Source of the DNA: Nitrospira sp. UBA6493
Lineage (GTDB): Bacteria; Nitrospirota; Nitrospiria; Nitrospirales; Nitrospiraceae
NCBI GenBank assembly: GCA_002435325.1
Contig: DJMJ01000005.1
Span: forward strand, 1 to 20,780
Length of the DNA: 20,780 nucleotides
Direction of reading: 5' to 3'
This document shows, in pieces, positions 1-8,020 of the stretch. The notes below the pieces were generated by a model. That model had not been told where the DNA came from, did not search any database, and saw only the letters and a program-made list of their open reading frames with translations. The translations under genes and the position numbers were made by a program. The first letter of the stretch is position 1, and each line of letters begins with the position of its first letter.

Positions 1-95
1 AGATTTCCAGATGGCTCGACAGGGTAAACGAGAGGACGGGGCGGTCAGCGGTCTGGTTGGCGGGAGAGCGCCCCCAGTCGGTATGGCGGGATAAA
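1..95. other. Left-edge flank, no gene seen
   Basis: Downstream flank of the glycosyltransferase gene. I see no convincing ORF, RNA gene or intrinsic terminator in these 95 bases. Confidence 0.4.
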
Positions 96-1502
96 TCAGC
101 GGGTTTGCCAGGCCGCTTTGCGGGTCATCGCGCCCCAGGCGGCCTTTTTCCCACGGATCCATTGGTAGAGCCCAATGAGTTTCCAGACGGAGTTCAGTTG
201 CCGATAGCCGAAGTTCTCCAGGATGGCTCCGAGGAACAGCAGGGCCATATGCTTGGGTTTGGGATAGACGTGAAAGGAAATCTCTTCCAGGAAAAAGGCG
301 CTGACGGACAATAAAATTCCCATGCTGATTGAGGCGAGCAGGAGGATGAGCCAGGTGTTGAATGAGACAAACCCGGCGATAAATCCAAAGGTCACAAAGA
401 CATAGCCGAAGATTTCGATGGCCGGGCCGAGCCATTCGAAGACGACCATGAAGGGGAAGGCCAGCCATCCGACGGTGCCGCCTTTGGGATGGCAGAGCAG
501 GTCGAGATTGTTGCTCAGGCTTTCACAGAGGCCCCGCTGCCAGCGCACGCGCTGGTGTTTGAGCGTCTTGAAGTCCTCCGGCGCTTCGGTCCAGCAGACC
601 GGATCGGGTGTAAAGGTAATCCGGTAGGGTTTGCCTGCGAGCCGCAGATGGCGATGGAGCCGCACGACCAGTTCCATGTCTTCGCCGATGGTGTCGTGCC
701 GGTACCCGCCGATGCCGATGACGGTGTGCTTGTGAAACAGGCCGAACGCGCCGGAGATGATGAGCATGGCATTGATGGGGGACCAGCCGAGCCGCCCAAA
801 GAGAAAGGCCCGCAGGTATTCGACGATTTGAAAGAGCGCCAGCAGATTGGTGGGCAAGCCCACTTTCGTGAGAAAGCCGTTGGTGACTTCACAGCCGTTG
901 GCGATGCGGACGGTTCCACCGCAGGCGACCGTGTGGGGATCGTCGAGGAAGGGCTGGACGACCAGCTGCAAGCTGTCGCGCTGAAGGATCGAGTCGGCGT
1001 CGATGCCGCAAAACAGCGGATAGCGCGAGAGGTTGATGCCGGCATTGAGGGCGTCGGCCTTCCCGCCGTTCTCCTTGTCGATCACGCGCAGATTCCGATG
1101 GGCGGTGGAGTGGTAGACCGTGCGAATCGGTTTGGTGGGGATGCGGCGGTCATAGGCTTCAGGGAAGGCCACCAAGGCGAATTCCTCGATCAGCACCTCC
1201 AGGGTGTGATCCGTGGCACCATCGTTCACGACGATGATTTCAAATTCTGAATAGCTGAGCTGGAGGAGTGACCGCACGGAGGCGGCGATGGTCGCTTCTT
1301 CGTTATAGGCGGGAACCAGCACGCTGATTTGGGGTTCAAAGCCGGTGTAGCCGTGCGGCAGATTGGCAAGGGCCCGCTCTTCCATATAGCTGCGGAGATG
1401 AACCGCGGCCACGAGGTCGAGCATCAAGTATCCCGCCATCAGACCGAGAAGATAGAGCAGGAACAGCCACTCACAGATTGCGATGATGGTTTCAAGGCTC
1501 AT
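96..1502 (-). CDS. Family 2 membrane glycosyltransferase, PgaC/BcsA-like processive polysaccharide synthase
   Basis: 468 aa. A processive inner-membrane synthase that most likely polymerises a beta-linked sugar (GlcNAc in PgaC-type enzymes) and threads the chain outward. Seen: N-terminal membrane segment about 8-35; GT2 core with VPAYNE (63-68), NDG with D94, NGGKADALNAG (145-155), the metal-binding DAD (168-170), GED acceptor/base motif (E274, D275) and the product-binding QRVRW (317-321); then three or so hydrophobic segments at about 346-370, 371-402 and 419-432. The length fits PgaC (about 440 aa). The start is supported by AGGA five bases upstream. No PgaD-like partner and no PilZ domain are present. 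It is divergent from the secreted-protein operon, and the two start codons overlap. The GT2 synthase call is very secure; the exact sugar is not knowable from sequence. Confidence 0.93.
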   Translation of the reverse strand: MSLETIIAICEWLFLLYLLGLMAGYLMLDLVAAVHLRSYMEERALANLPHGYTGFEPQISVLVPAYNEEATIAASVRSLLQLSYSEFEIIVVNDGATDHTLEVLIEEFALVAFPEAYDRRIPTKPIRTVYHSTAHRNLRVIDKENGGKADALNAGINLSRYPLFCGIDADSILQRDSLQLVVQPFLDDPHTVACGGTVRIANGCEVTNGFLTKVGLPTNLLALFQIVEYLRAFLFGRLGWSPINAMLIISGAFGLFHKHTVIGIGGYRHDTIGEDMELVVRLHRHLRLAGKPYRITFTPDPVCWTEAPEDFKTLKHQRVRWQRGLCESLSNNLDLLCHPKGGTVGWLAFPFMVVFEWLGPAIEIFGYVFVTFGFIAGFVSFNTWLILLLASISMGILLSVSAFFLEEISFHVYPKPKHMALLFLGAILENFGYRQLNSVWKLIGLYQWIRGKKAAWGAMTRKAAWQTR

Positions 1503-2253
1503 GATGTCCTATCGGTTTCATATCCGTCTTGCGCGAACAGGACGAGAGCCTCGCCAGCCTGGCGCGTCCGGTGCCGTAATCCGGCGTCCAGGCGGCGGCC
1601 CTGCGTCTGTCCTGGGGCTGGTGTTCTCATCGCTCCTGCTCGCATCGTCCGCCGTCCAGGCCCTTGAGATTCCACTCTCAGGACCCCTTCCCCCCTCGGT
1701 GCATGAAATCGAGCTGTCCTATCTCGGAGAGCAGGCAACTCCCTCTGTGACGCTCAACGGCCCTCCTGACATCACGTCGTCTCTTCCTTATCGGCCGTTT
1801 GCGCCCGTTCTTGACTTGTTGCCGCTCCTGGAGCTTCCCCAGGTTTTTGGCCCTTGCCGGGGGGAGATGAGGAAGGAAGCGGAACGAACGATGGTTGAGT
1901 TGACTCGTCATGAGGGGCAGAGGGGGCATTGCGGCCAGCGGCTGGCCCTTCAGCCTGGCGGGGGATTGCTGGACGTCCTCTCATACGGCCTGGTGCATCT
2001 CCGGGGGAAGGCGGCAGGCCGTGTCATGCTGGCCGTGGAAGACCGGGCCTCGACGGGGCGGCAGGAGAGCGTGCCGCTGGCGGCGGTCACCGGGCCGTTT
2101 GAACTGACGATCCCGTTGCGGTTCATCGGGCGGCAGGTGGATGTGCGGCAGCTGACGGCGCTGGTCGTGTTGACGGAAGAGCCGGGTGCGCGTGTGGTGC
2201 TGGAGCAATTGGAACTGACTCAGGCGCCGGCCGCCGCGCCGCGCCCTATTTAG
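1501..2253 (+). CDS. Secreted beta-sandwich-like N-terminal domain of a two-domain polysaccharide-locus protein, ended by an in-frame TAG
   Basis: 250 aa from ATG 1501 (ATG 1504 and 1483 are alternatives; AAGG lies just upstream). A hydrophobic signal sequence (about residues 39-53, ending SSAVQA before LEIP) follows a long Arg/Pro-rich N-terminus, so it is probably exported. The mature part ends in a beta-rich segment (about 155-235) with alternating strands, such as GRVMLAVEDRA and ARVVLEQLEL. This looks like a carbohydrate-binding or jelly-roll type module, but I do not recognise a named family. It closes with an Ala/Pro linker (APAAAPRP) and then TAG. The same frame continues beyond the stop into the hydrolase-like domain starting GFWVW, so the intact gene probably ran from 1501 to 3168, about 555 aa. 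Alternatively this is a complete short protein. That it is a gene is fairly sure; its function is inferred from context. Confidence 0.7.
   Translation: MMSYRFHIRLARTGREPRQPGASGAVIRRPGGGPASVLGLVFSSLLLASSAVQALEIPLSGPLPPSVHEIELSYLGEQATPSVTLNGPPDITSSLPYRPFAPVLDLLPLLELPQVFGPCRGEMRKEAERTMVELTRHEGQRGHCGQRLALQPGGGLLDVLSYGLVHLRGKAAGRVMLAVEDRASTGRQESVPLAAVTGPFELTIPLRFIGRQVDVRQLTALVVLTEEPGARVVLEQLELTQAPAAAPRPI
2251..2253 (+). other. In-frame TAG separating the two domains of a secreted protein
   Basis: The reading frame of the upstream ORF stays open after TAG: it continues T-G-F-W-V-W-G-Y-R into the downstream domain with no shift. The strand GFWVW lies upstream of the first available start codon (GTG 2266) and looks like part of the folded domain, so the stop most likely interrupts one ancestral gene. 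A single C-to-T change (CAG to TAG) would explain it. Confidence 0.65.
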
Positions 2254-2265
2254 ACCGGGTTTTGG

Positions 2266-3168
2266 GTGTGGGGCTATCGCGCGGCGGCGGCGGATCCGGA
2301 CACGGTGATTGCGGCCTGTCAACGGCAGGCCTGCTCGCGAGTACTGATCCAGATGCCGGCGTTGTCGGACGATGACGCGTTGTGGGCGGCCTATGCGTGG
2401 CTGTTCGTGAAGGCGCAGCGGGCCGGCATCGAAGCCCTGGCGCTTGATGGCTATCCCGAAGCGATTCAGGAGCCCCAGCTCCTGGCGCAGAAGATCCGGA
2501 AGGTGCTGCATCTCATCGCACCCCCTGCGCTGGCCGGCATTCAGCTCGACATCGAGCCCTATCTGCTGCCGGGGTTTTTTGGCGATGAGTCCGGTCCGCG
2601 CCGGTATCTGGAGGCGATCGACCTCCTCAAGGAGGTGATCGGAGGGCGCACCAAGCTGTCGATGGTCATTCCATTTTGGCTGGCCTCGAAAACCGTCGGC
2701 GGCCGTCCGTTGGCCTACGCCGTCATGGATCGTGTGGATGAAGTGGCGGTGATGAGTTATCGGACAAATCTTGACGAACTCGCGGAAATTGCCGACGATA
2801 CCTTGCGCTATGGCGATCTGATCGGATCCCCGGTCTGGCTGGCCCTGGAGACGACGGTATTGCCGGTTGAGCGCCGCGTGATCCTCACACGAGCCCCCCG
2901 TCCGGACGTGGCCGATGCGGTGCTCGATTATGACGGCCGGCGGTTGGCCCTTGCGCCCGTCCCCTTGGTTGTGGCCGACGGCCATCGCCGCGACTGGTTT
3001 CGGATACACCATCGGGTGATGGTCAGGCCTGAGCGGCTCACCTTTGCCGGGCGCCCCAGGGCTGAGGTCGCCAACGCCGTGCAGACCTTGCGGGAGACTC
3101 TCTCGCATCGCAGTTTTTCAGGAGTCGTCATTCATGACCTTAATGGATTCCAAGCTCTCATGGAATAA
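2266..3168 (+). CDS. Putative TIM-barrel glycoside-hydrolase-like domain (C-terminal half of the split secreted protein)
   Basis: 300 aa from GTG 2266. The first-half reading frame enters it directly, so this start may be artificial; it has no good ribosome site and no signal peptide. Visible barrel strands: SRVLIQMP (24-31), IEALALDG (55-62), GIQLDIEPY (91-99), KLSMVIPFW (130-138), DEVAVMSYRT (158-167), VWLALET (190-196) and a final FSGVVIHD (284-291). The acidic D95-x-E97 at the end of a strand followed by aromatics resembles the catalytic DxE of GH18-like and related hydrolases. PgaB also pairs deacetylation with a hydrolase barrel, and here the barrel is encoded separately from the deacetylase. 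It would act on the nascent glycan in the periplasm. Its 3' end overlaps the next gene's start (3134). The family assignment is inference from strand pattern; without readthrough this half would stay in the cytoplasm. Confidence 0.65.
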   Translation: MWGYRAAAADPDTVIAACQRQACSRVLIQMPALSDDDALWAAYAWLFVKAQRAGIEALALDGYPEAIQEPQLLAQKIRKVLHLIAPPALAGIQLDIEPYLLPGFFGDESGPRRYLEAIDLLKEVIGGRTKLSMVIPFWLASKTVGGRPLAYAVMDRVDEVAVMSYRTNLDELAEIADDTLRYGDLIGSPVWLALETTVLPVERRVILTRAPRPDVADAVLDYDGRRLALAPVPLVVADGHRRDWFRIHHRVMVRPERLTFAGRPRAEVANAVQTLRETLSHRSFSGVVIHDLNGFQALME

Positions 3169-4963
3169 GTCTGCCGGCCTCTCTTTGTTGCTGATTCCGC
3201 TGGCGGTGCTGGCCGGACTGTGCGGTGCCGCCGCCGGGGCAGAGGCCACGTCCCATCCCGCCAGGCCGCGCCAGGCATTGGAACAGGCGAAACAGCTAGA
3301 GGCGGCAAAGCAGTATCCGGAAGCGCTCGCGGCCTATCGGGCCTACTTGGAGGCGCAGCCTGACAATGACGAGGTGCGCGCGACGGTTGCCAAATTGCTT
3401 TCGTGGCAAGGCCACTATGACGAAGCGGTGGCGCTGTATCGCGAGGTCGTGGATCGGCATCCGCTCGATCATGACAGCCGGATCGGCCTTGCGCGGGTGC
3501 TGGCCTGGCAGAAACAGTTCGCCGCGTCCCAGGAACAGTACGAGCTGGTGCTGCGCGATGAGCCGCGCAATGGTGAGGCCCTCACCGGCTTGGCGGACGT
3601 ATTGCTCTGGAGCGGGCATCCGGAACAGGCCGTGCCGTACTACGAACGGGCGCTGGCCGCGACGGGGGATGCTGAGGTGGACGCGCGCCTCCGTTCGTTG
3701 AAGACGAACATCGCGGCGGCACAGCCGCTGCCGTCCACTCACGCGCCACGGCAGACCGAGACGGCCCGTGTTCTCGAACTCGCCCGCGCGTTTGAAACGG
3801 AGGGCCGCTATCCGGAAGCGGCGTCCGCCTATCGTGAGGCCTTAGGGCATCGACCGGATGACGATGAGATTCGAGCGAGGCTGGCGCGGGTGCTGTCCTG
3901 GCAGCGAAGCCATGCGGATTCGGCCTCGTTATATCGCGAGGTGCTGAGCCGGCATCCCGAGGATCAGGATTCGCGGGTGGCTTTGGCACGGGTGCTTTCC
4001 TGGCAGCAGCAGTTTGGCGAGGCGCAGCGGCTCTATGAAGACGTGCTGCAGGCCGAGCCCAAGAATCTCGATGCCCGGCGGGGCTTGGCCGAGGTCGCGC
4101 ATTGGCAGGGCAATCGGGCGGACGCGCTGGCGCGGTACGACGCGTTGTTCGCGGAAACCCGCGATCCCGGCATCGAGCGGCAGCGTCAGGCCGTGCAATC
4201 CGAATTGCTTGTGTCCCCGCGGGCGGCGGTGGGGCAGGGCTTGCCCGGGTTCCGCATTCCGTATCGCGACTATGCGAAGCTGGGCTACGGGCATTATTCG
4301 TACACGAGGAATCAGCCGGACGAACGGGATGTCCTGTTCGAAGTAGCGAAGCCGATCGGCGATCAAACGCTGGTGGTGCGGGTCGAGCCGATCAACCGGT
4401 TCGGCTTTCACGATACGCCAGTCTCGGCCGAGTACTACAGTCCCTTGTGGCAGCGGGCTTGGGGCTATGTGGCGGCGCAGGGAACTGTTAATCCGAAGTT
4501 CACTCCCAATTACTCCTTCGCCGGCGAACTGGCGCAAGGCCTGGGCGGCCTGCATGCTTCGCTGGCTCCTATCGAGGTATCATTCGGGTACCGCCGCCTG
4601 AATTACAAGCAGGATGACATCGATTTGCTCATGCCCGGACTGACGATCTTTTTGCCGTTCAATGTCTGGCTCACGGAAAAACTCTATGCCATTCCTAACA
4701 CCGGCGCGGTGACACTGTCGTCGCAGCTGACCTGGCGGCCCACCGATCGCGTGCAGGTGTTTGCCTCCGGATCCTTCGGGACATCTGGGGAACGGATCGT
4801 GGCGGCGCAGGACTTTACCCGCATCGGCAGCCGGACCATCCAGGGCGGCGTCATGGTGCCGGTCAATGAACGGTTTTCTGTCGAGGCCTCCGGCTACTAC
4901 GAAGACCGGGGCCTCCTCTATGTCCGCCGGGGCGGCAACATCAGCCTGATATATCATTGGTGA
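3134..4963 (+). CDS. TPR-rich outer-membrane beta-barrel protein, YaiO/PgaA-like exopolysaccharide exporter
   Basis: 609 aa from ATG 3134, chosen because AGGAG lies nine bases upstream and a signal peptide follows (hydrophobic 14-34, cleavage near AAAGAEA at about 36-37). An in-frame start at 3044 would bury the signal. Residues about 48-192 and 210-355 are two homologous blocks of TPR-like helical repeats (LSWQ..., LARVL.WQ..., ALARYDALF). Residues about 365-609 alternate as amphipathic beta strands ending in ...SLIYHW, a terminal aromatic typical of outer-membrane barrels, and resemble YaiO-type barrels. In PgaA the TPRs bind deacetylated PNAG and the barrel exports it; the same role is inferred here. 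It overlaps the previous ORF by 35 bases and precedes the deacetylase by six, so co-translation is likely. Confidence 0.88.
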   Translation: MTLMDSKLSWNKSAGLSLLLIPLAVLAGLCGAAAGAEATSHPARPRQALEQAKQLEAAKQYPEALAAYRAYLEAQPDNDEVRATVAKLLSWQGHYDEAVALYREVVDRHPLDHDSRIGLARVLAWQKQFAASQEQYELVLRDEPRNGEALTGLADVLLWSGHPEQAVPYYERALAATGDAEVDARLRSLKTNIAAAQPLPSTHAPRQTETARVLELARAFETEGRYPEAASAYREALGHRPDDDEIRARLARVLSWQRSHADSASLYREVLSRHPEDQDSRVALARVLSWQQQFGEAQRLYEDVLQAEPKNLDARRGLAEVAHWQGNRADALARYDALFAETRDPGIERQRQAVQSELLVSPRAAVGQGLPGFRIPYRDYAKLGYGHYSYTRNQPDERDVLFEVAKPIGDQTLVVRVEPINRFGFHDTPVSAEYYSPLWQRAWGYVAAQGTVNPKFTPNYSFAGELAQGLGGLHASLAPIEVSFGYRRLNYKQDDIDLLMPGLTIFLPFNVWLTEKLYAIPNTGAVTLSSQLTWRPTDRVQVFASGSFGTSGERIVAAQDFTRIGSRTIQGGVMVPVNERFSVEASGYYEDRGLLYVRRGGNISLIYHW

Positions 4964-4969
4964 GGTGCC

Positions 4970-6880
4970 ATGGAGCGGTCGACTCACGTGCGATTGGTAG
5001 GGATTGGCCTGGCCGTTGTTTCGATGGCCATCGGGAGCTGGATGCTCTTTGGGCCAGGGGCCCGCTCGCAGAGCAAGATCACTGAGGCGGATTTCCACCG
5101 GTTTCCCGGTGTCACAGGTCCCACGCATGTATCCGCCGTCCCGCCGCCGGTCGCGGCCGATTGGAAACGCTATGATCAGGGGGGGAAGAGCCGTCTGGCG
5201 ATTTTGCTGACGGATCCCGATTCGAGCTGGCTCGGGCTGGCCCACGGGCTCAAATCGATCGGCATTCCCTTTCGCATGACCCGGGATGTGAAGGACGCGC
5301 TCACTCACGACATGGTGCTGGTGTATCCGACGATCTCGGGGAAAGTGCTGTCCCCCGAAGCGTTGACGCAGCTCGCGGAATATCCACGGGCCGGGGGCAC
5401 CCTGATCGGTGTGCAGGTGTTGGGGGGCGGGCTGAATCAGGTGTTCGGATTTCACGAGGCGGTTGCCTCGCGCCAGCGGTACGATATTCACTTGTCCGGG
5501 ACCGATCCTCTGCTGGCGCCCTTTACCGAGCCGCTGGAGCGGCAGCTTCGGGTGGGGATTAAGGAAAAGGGGATCGAGGTGCTGGGCACCTACGGGTATA
5601 CCAAGTCCGCCAATCCGCTGGCGGTGTTCGAAGACGGGACGGCGGCGGTCACGCAAAAATCCTATGGCCGCGGGCGGGCCTACGCGATCGGGCTGGATCT
5701 CGGCTTCTTGCTCCTGAAAGGCTACAACAATCGAGGCGAAGAGCTGGTGCGGCGATTCGACAACCAATTCGACCCCTTGCTGGATGTCTGGCTGCGTCTG
5801 CTCAAAAATATCTACCAGTCGGCGCAGGAAGACGCCGTGACGCTCGGTACGGTGCCGTTCGGAAAGTCCTTGTCGGTCCTGTTGACGCACGATGTGGATT
5901 TCACCCAGTCCGTCAAGAACGCGGTCGAGTACGCGGAATATGAAAAGAGCCAGGGGCTGGTGGGAACGTATTTCATCCAGGTGAAATACGTCAGGGATTT
6001 CAACGACGATATATTTTTCAACGATGAAGGCGTTCGGTACGTGGAGCTGCTGGCCAAGGAGGGGATGGAACTGGGTAGTCACACCATCGCCCACTCGCGC
6101 GTGTTCAGCAAGTTTCCGATGGGCACGGGGCGCGAAGCCTATCCCTCTTATGCGCCGTTTGTGAAGGATCGCACGACAGCTTACAACGCCAGCATTTTGG
6201 GCGAATTGCGGGTCAGCAAGTTTCTGCTCGAACATTTTTCAGGCCAGACGCTGGTGTCGTTCCGGCCAGGCGAGTTGTCGAATCCTTTCAGCCTGCCTCA
6301 GGCCCTGCAAGCGACCGGGTATCGCTATAGTTCGACGGCGATCGCCAACAATTCGCTGACGCATCTGCCCTACCAGCTTACGTATGACCGATTGACGGGC
6401 AGCGAAGCGGACATCTTCGAGTTTCCGGTGACAATAGAAGATGAGGAACTGCCGCGGATGGGCGACCGCCTTCCGCAGGCGCTCGAAGTGGCCCGCCAGA
6501 TCAGCCGGTACGGCGGACTCTGCGTCGTGCTGATCCACCCGAACATTCTCGACCACAAGCTGGCGTTCGAGAAGGGCTTTGTGGAAGGGGTCCGTCCCTA
6601 TGCGTGGTTCGGGTCTGTAGGGCAGTTCGGCCAATGGTGGGCCGCTCGGAATCAGGTGCAGCTCGATGCCGTCCGAGGCGCGGGGGGATTCCGTGTGGAG
6701 ATCTCCGCTCCTCAACCCCTGGAGGGGCTGGCGATCGAGGTCCCGCTCGGCTGGCAGCTCGACAAAAGGGCCGCATCGGCGGGAGGGATCGAACAGCAGG
6801 GCACGGTGGTGACGCTCCCCGCCGTGCAAGGCACGCAGACGCTCCTGTTTACACGTGGAGCCCTGCCGAAGAGATCTTAG
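4970..6880 (+). CDS. NodB-type polysaccharide deacetylase with N-terminal Rossmann-like domain
   Basis: 636 aa. It probably removes N-acetyl groups from the exported glycan, the PgaB-type step that makes PNAG exportable. Residues 8-28 form an uncleaved signal anchor or signal peptide. Residues about 75-285 form an alpha/beta domain (RLAILLTD, MVLVYPT, GTLIGVQVLGGG) resembling glutamine-amidotransferase-like folds without an evident nucleophile. The NodB domain spans about 300-525 with THDVD (metal D308, D310 region), HTIAH (H371, H375), FRPGE (R432, P433) and LIHP (H523), so all catalytic motifs are retained, although motif 1 is HDVD rather than TFDDG. Residues about 570-630 form a small beta domain. 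GAGGTG lies just before the ATG, six bases after the exporter stop. The stop is TAG at 6878-6880. Confidence 0.9.
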   Translation: MERSTHVRLVGIGLAVVSMAIGSWMLFGPGARSQSKITEADFHRFPGVTGPTHVSAVPPPVAADWKRYDQGGKSRLAILLTDPDSSWLGLAHGLKSIGIPFRMTRDVKDALTHDMVLVYPTISGKVLSPEALTQLAEYPRAGGTLIGVQVLGGGLNQVFGFHEAVASRQRYDIHLSGTDPLLAPFTEPLERQLRVGIKEKGIEVLGTYGYTKSANPLAVFEDGTAAVTQKSYGRGRAYAIGLDLGFLLLKGYNNRGEELVRRFDNQFDPLLDVWLRLLKNIYQSAQEDAVTLGTVPFGKSLSVLLTHDVDFTQSVKNAVEYAEYEKSQGLVGTYFIQVKYVRDFNDDIFFNDEGVRYVELLAKEGMELGSHTIAHSRVFSKFPMGTGREAYPSYAPFVKDRTTAYNASILGELRVSKFLLEHFSGQTLVSFRPGELSNPFSLPQALQATGYRYSSTAIANNSLTHLPYQLTYDRLTGSEADIFEFPVTIEDEELPRMGDRLPQALEVARQISRYGGLCVVLIHPNILDHKLAFEKGFVEGVRPYAWFGSVGQFGQWWAARNQVQLDAVRGAGGFRVEISAPQPLEGLAIEVPLGWQLDKRAASAGGIEQQGTVVTLPAVQGTQTLLFTRGALPKRS

Positions 6881-6896
6881 CCCACAGTGACAGTCA

Positions 6897-7997
6897 TCAG
6901 GCTGCGGGAATGCTGGGAGAGGCGGCTAACGCGGCTTCGATCCGCTTGGCGACAAAGGGCGTGAGCACGCGCCGCTCTTCGCCTGGCGGCAGCGTCTGCA
7001 CGAGCAGGGATAGCTTGTCATCCGTCATGGTGGGGAGCATCGACAAGGCTTCAGCGGCCCGATAGCGCACCCACCAGTGAGGATCGTTGAGCAGCCCGAT
7101 CAGGATGGCCGCATCTTCTTCCACTCCCATTTTCCCCAGCGCGGTGGCGGCTTGGAGGCGGATGAACCAGGTCGGATGGGCCGTGTATTGACGGACGACC
7201 GGGAGATCGCGCGGATCGCTGCACTGCCCGAAGAGCGCCAGGCAGCTGGCCAGCACGTCTTCGTGCAGCGGATCCCGGCCGAGCAGGGGGCGGACCAAGG
7301 GCAGGGCGCGGTGGCTTCGAATGGACGCGAGGAATCGAATCAGCCGGGCAGCAATGAGCGGGGGCGCGTGTTGCGCCGCTTCTCCGAGGGCGCGGGCGAC
7401 AAGCTCGCCTCCGGCGTCCTGCAAGATCGCCAGGACTTTCAGGGGGGACCAATCCGCCCGTTGCGCGATCAGCGGGACTAAGGCGGGAATGGCGCGCGGG
7501 GCGTCGATCCGTACGAGGGCTCGCGCGGCTTCGATCGAGAGAAAGGCGTTGTCGGCGTGGGCCAGTTCGGCCAGCTGTGTCCAGACGGAGGCATCTTTCA
7601 AGTGGCCGAGCGTGACGATGGCCAGGAGTTGCTGACGCATGGCCCCCTTGGCGAGATACTGGCGCACGACCGCATCCATCCCGGTGCGGCGGATGATGGC
7701 GCAGAGCTTCTCGGACGATTCTCCTTTGATGGATTCCTGCAGGTGATTCCACAAATACAGAAACAGCACCCGGTTACGGGGATGGATCGAGGGAAGCGAC
7801 GCCGGGGCTTCGATGAGGCTTTCCGCCAAGATCGGCCGCCAGACCCCGACCATGGCCTTGCGGCGCCGGTCGGTCGCGAGGCGCAGGTGGCGAATGATCA
7901 AGGTCGAGCTCAGCAGAACGAGGATCAGGGCATGGAGGATGAGCGTGGCGAGCCAGGCGATGTTATCGATGGAGGTTGATAGCGCGGTGTCAGCCAT
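6897..7997 (-). CDS. Membrane-anchored HEAT-repeat protein
   Basis: 366 aa. One N-terminal transmembrane helix (about 13-36) is followed by Arg/Lys residues (RHLR...RRRK), so the large C-terminal part is predicted to face the cytoplasm. From about residue 110 to 345 it is built of helical HEAT/PBS-lyase-like repeats, for example AFLSIEAARALVRID, WFIRLQAATALGKMG and WWVRYRAAEALSML. Such repeats form a protein-binding solenoid with no catalytic activity. It is the last gene of the minus-strand signalling operon, 23 bases after a stand-alone receiver gene, with GAGG eight bases before the ATG. It is convergent with the deacetylase gene across a 16-base gap. I infer an adaptor role between the phosphorelay and the polysaccharide machine. 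The HEAT call is secure; the role is not. Confidence 0.85.
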   Translation of the reverse strand: MADTALSTSIDNIAWLATLILHALILVLLSSTLIIRHLRLATDRRRKAMVGVWRPILAESLIEAPASLPSIHPRNRVLFLYLWNHLQESIKGESSEKLCAIIRRTGMDAVVRQYLAKGAMRQQLLAIVTLGHLKDASVWTQLAELAHADNAFLSIEAARALVRIDAPRAIPALVPLIAQRADWSPLKVLAILQDAGGELVARALGEAAQHAPPLIAARLIRFLASIRSHRALPLVRPLLGRDPLHEDVLASCLALFGQCSDPRDLPVVRQYTAHPTWFIRLQAATALGKMGVEEDAAILIGLLNDPHWWVRYRAAEALSMLPTMTDDKLSLLVQTLPPGEERRVLTPFVAKRIEAALAASPSIPAA

Positions 7998-8020
7998 GTC
8001 GGGCCCTCAAGGTTCTGGCG

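Noticed and set aside
489..1250. 253-aa plus-strand ORF opposite the glycosyltransferase
   Set aside because: It is antisense to a gene with all GT2 motifs, its protein has no recognisable domain, and its composition is that expected of a shadow frame.
1981..3108. 375-aa minus-strand ORF
   Set aside because: Arg/His/Gln-rich antisense product of the hydrolase-like gene; the plus strand shows ordered barrel strands.
4580..6235. 551-aa minus-strand ORF opposite the exporter and deacetylase
   Set aside because: It spans two real genes with motif-complete products; the length is due to high GC leaving few stops.
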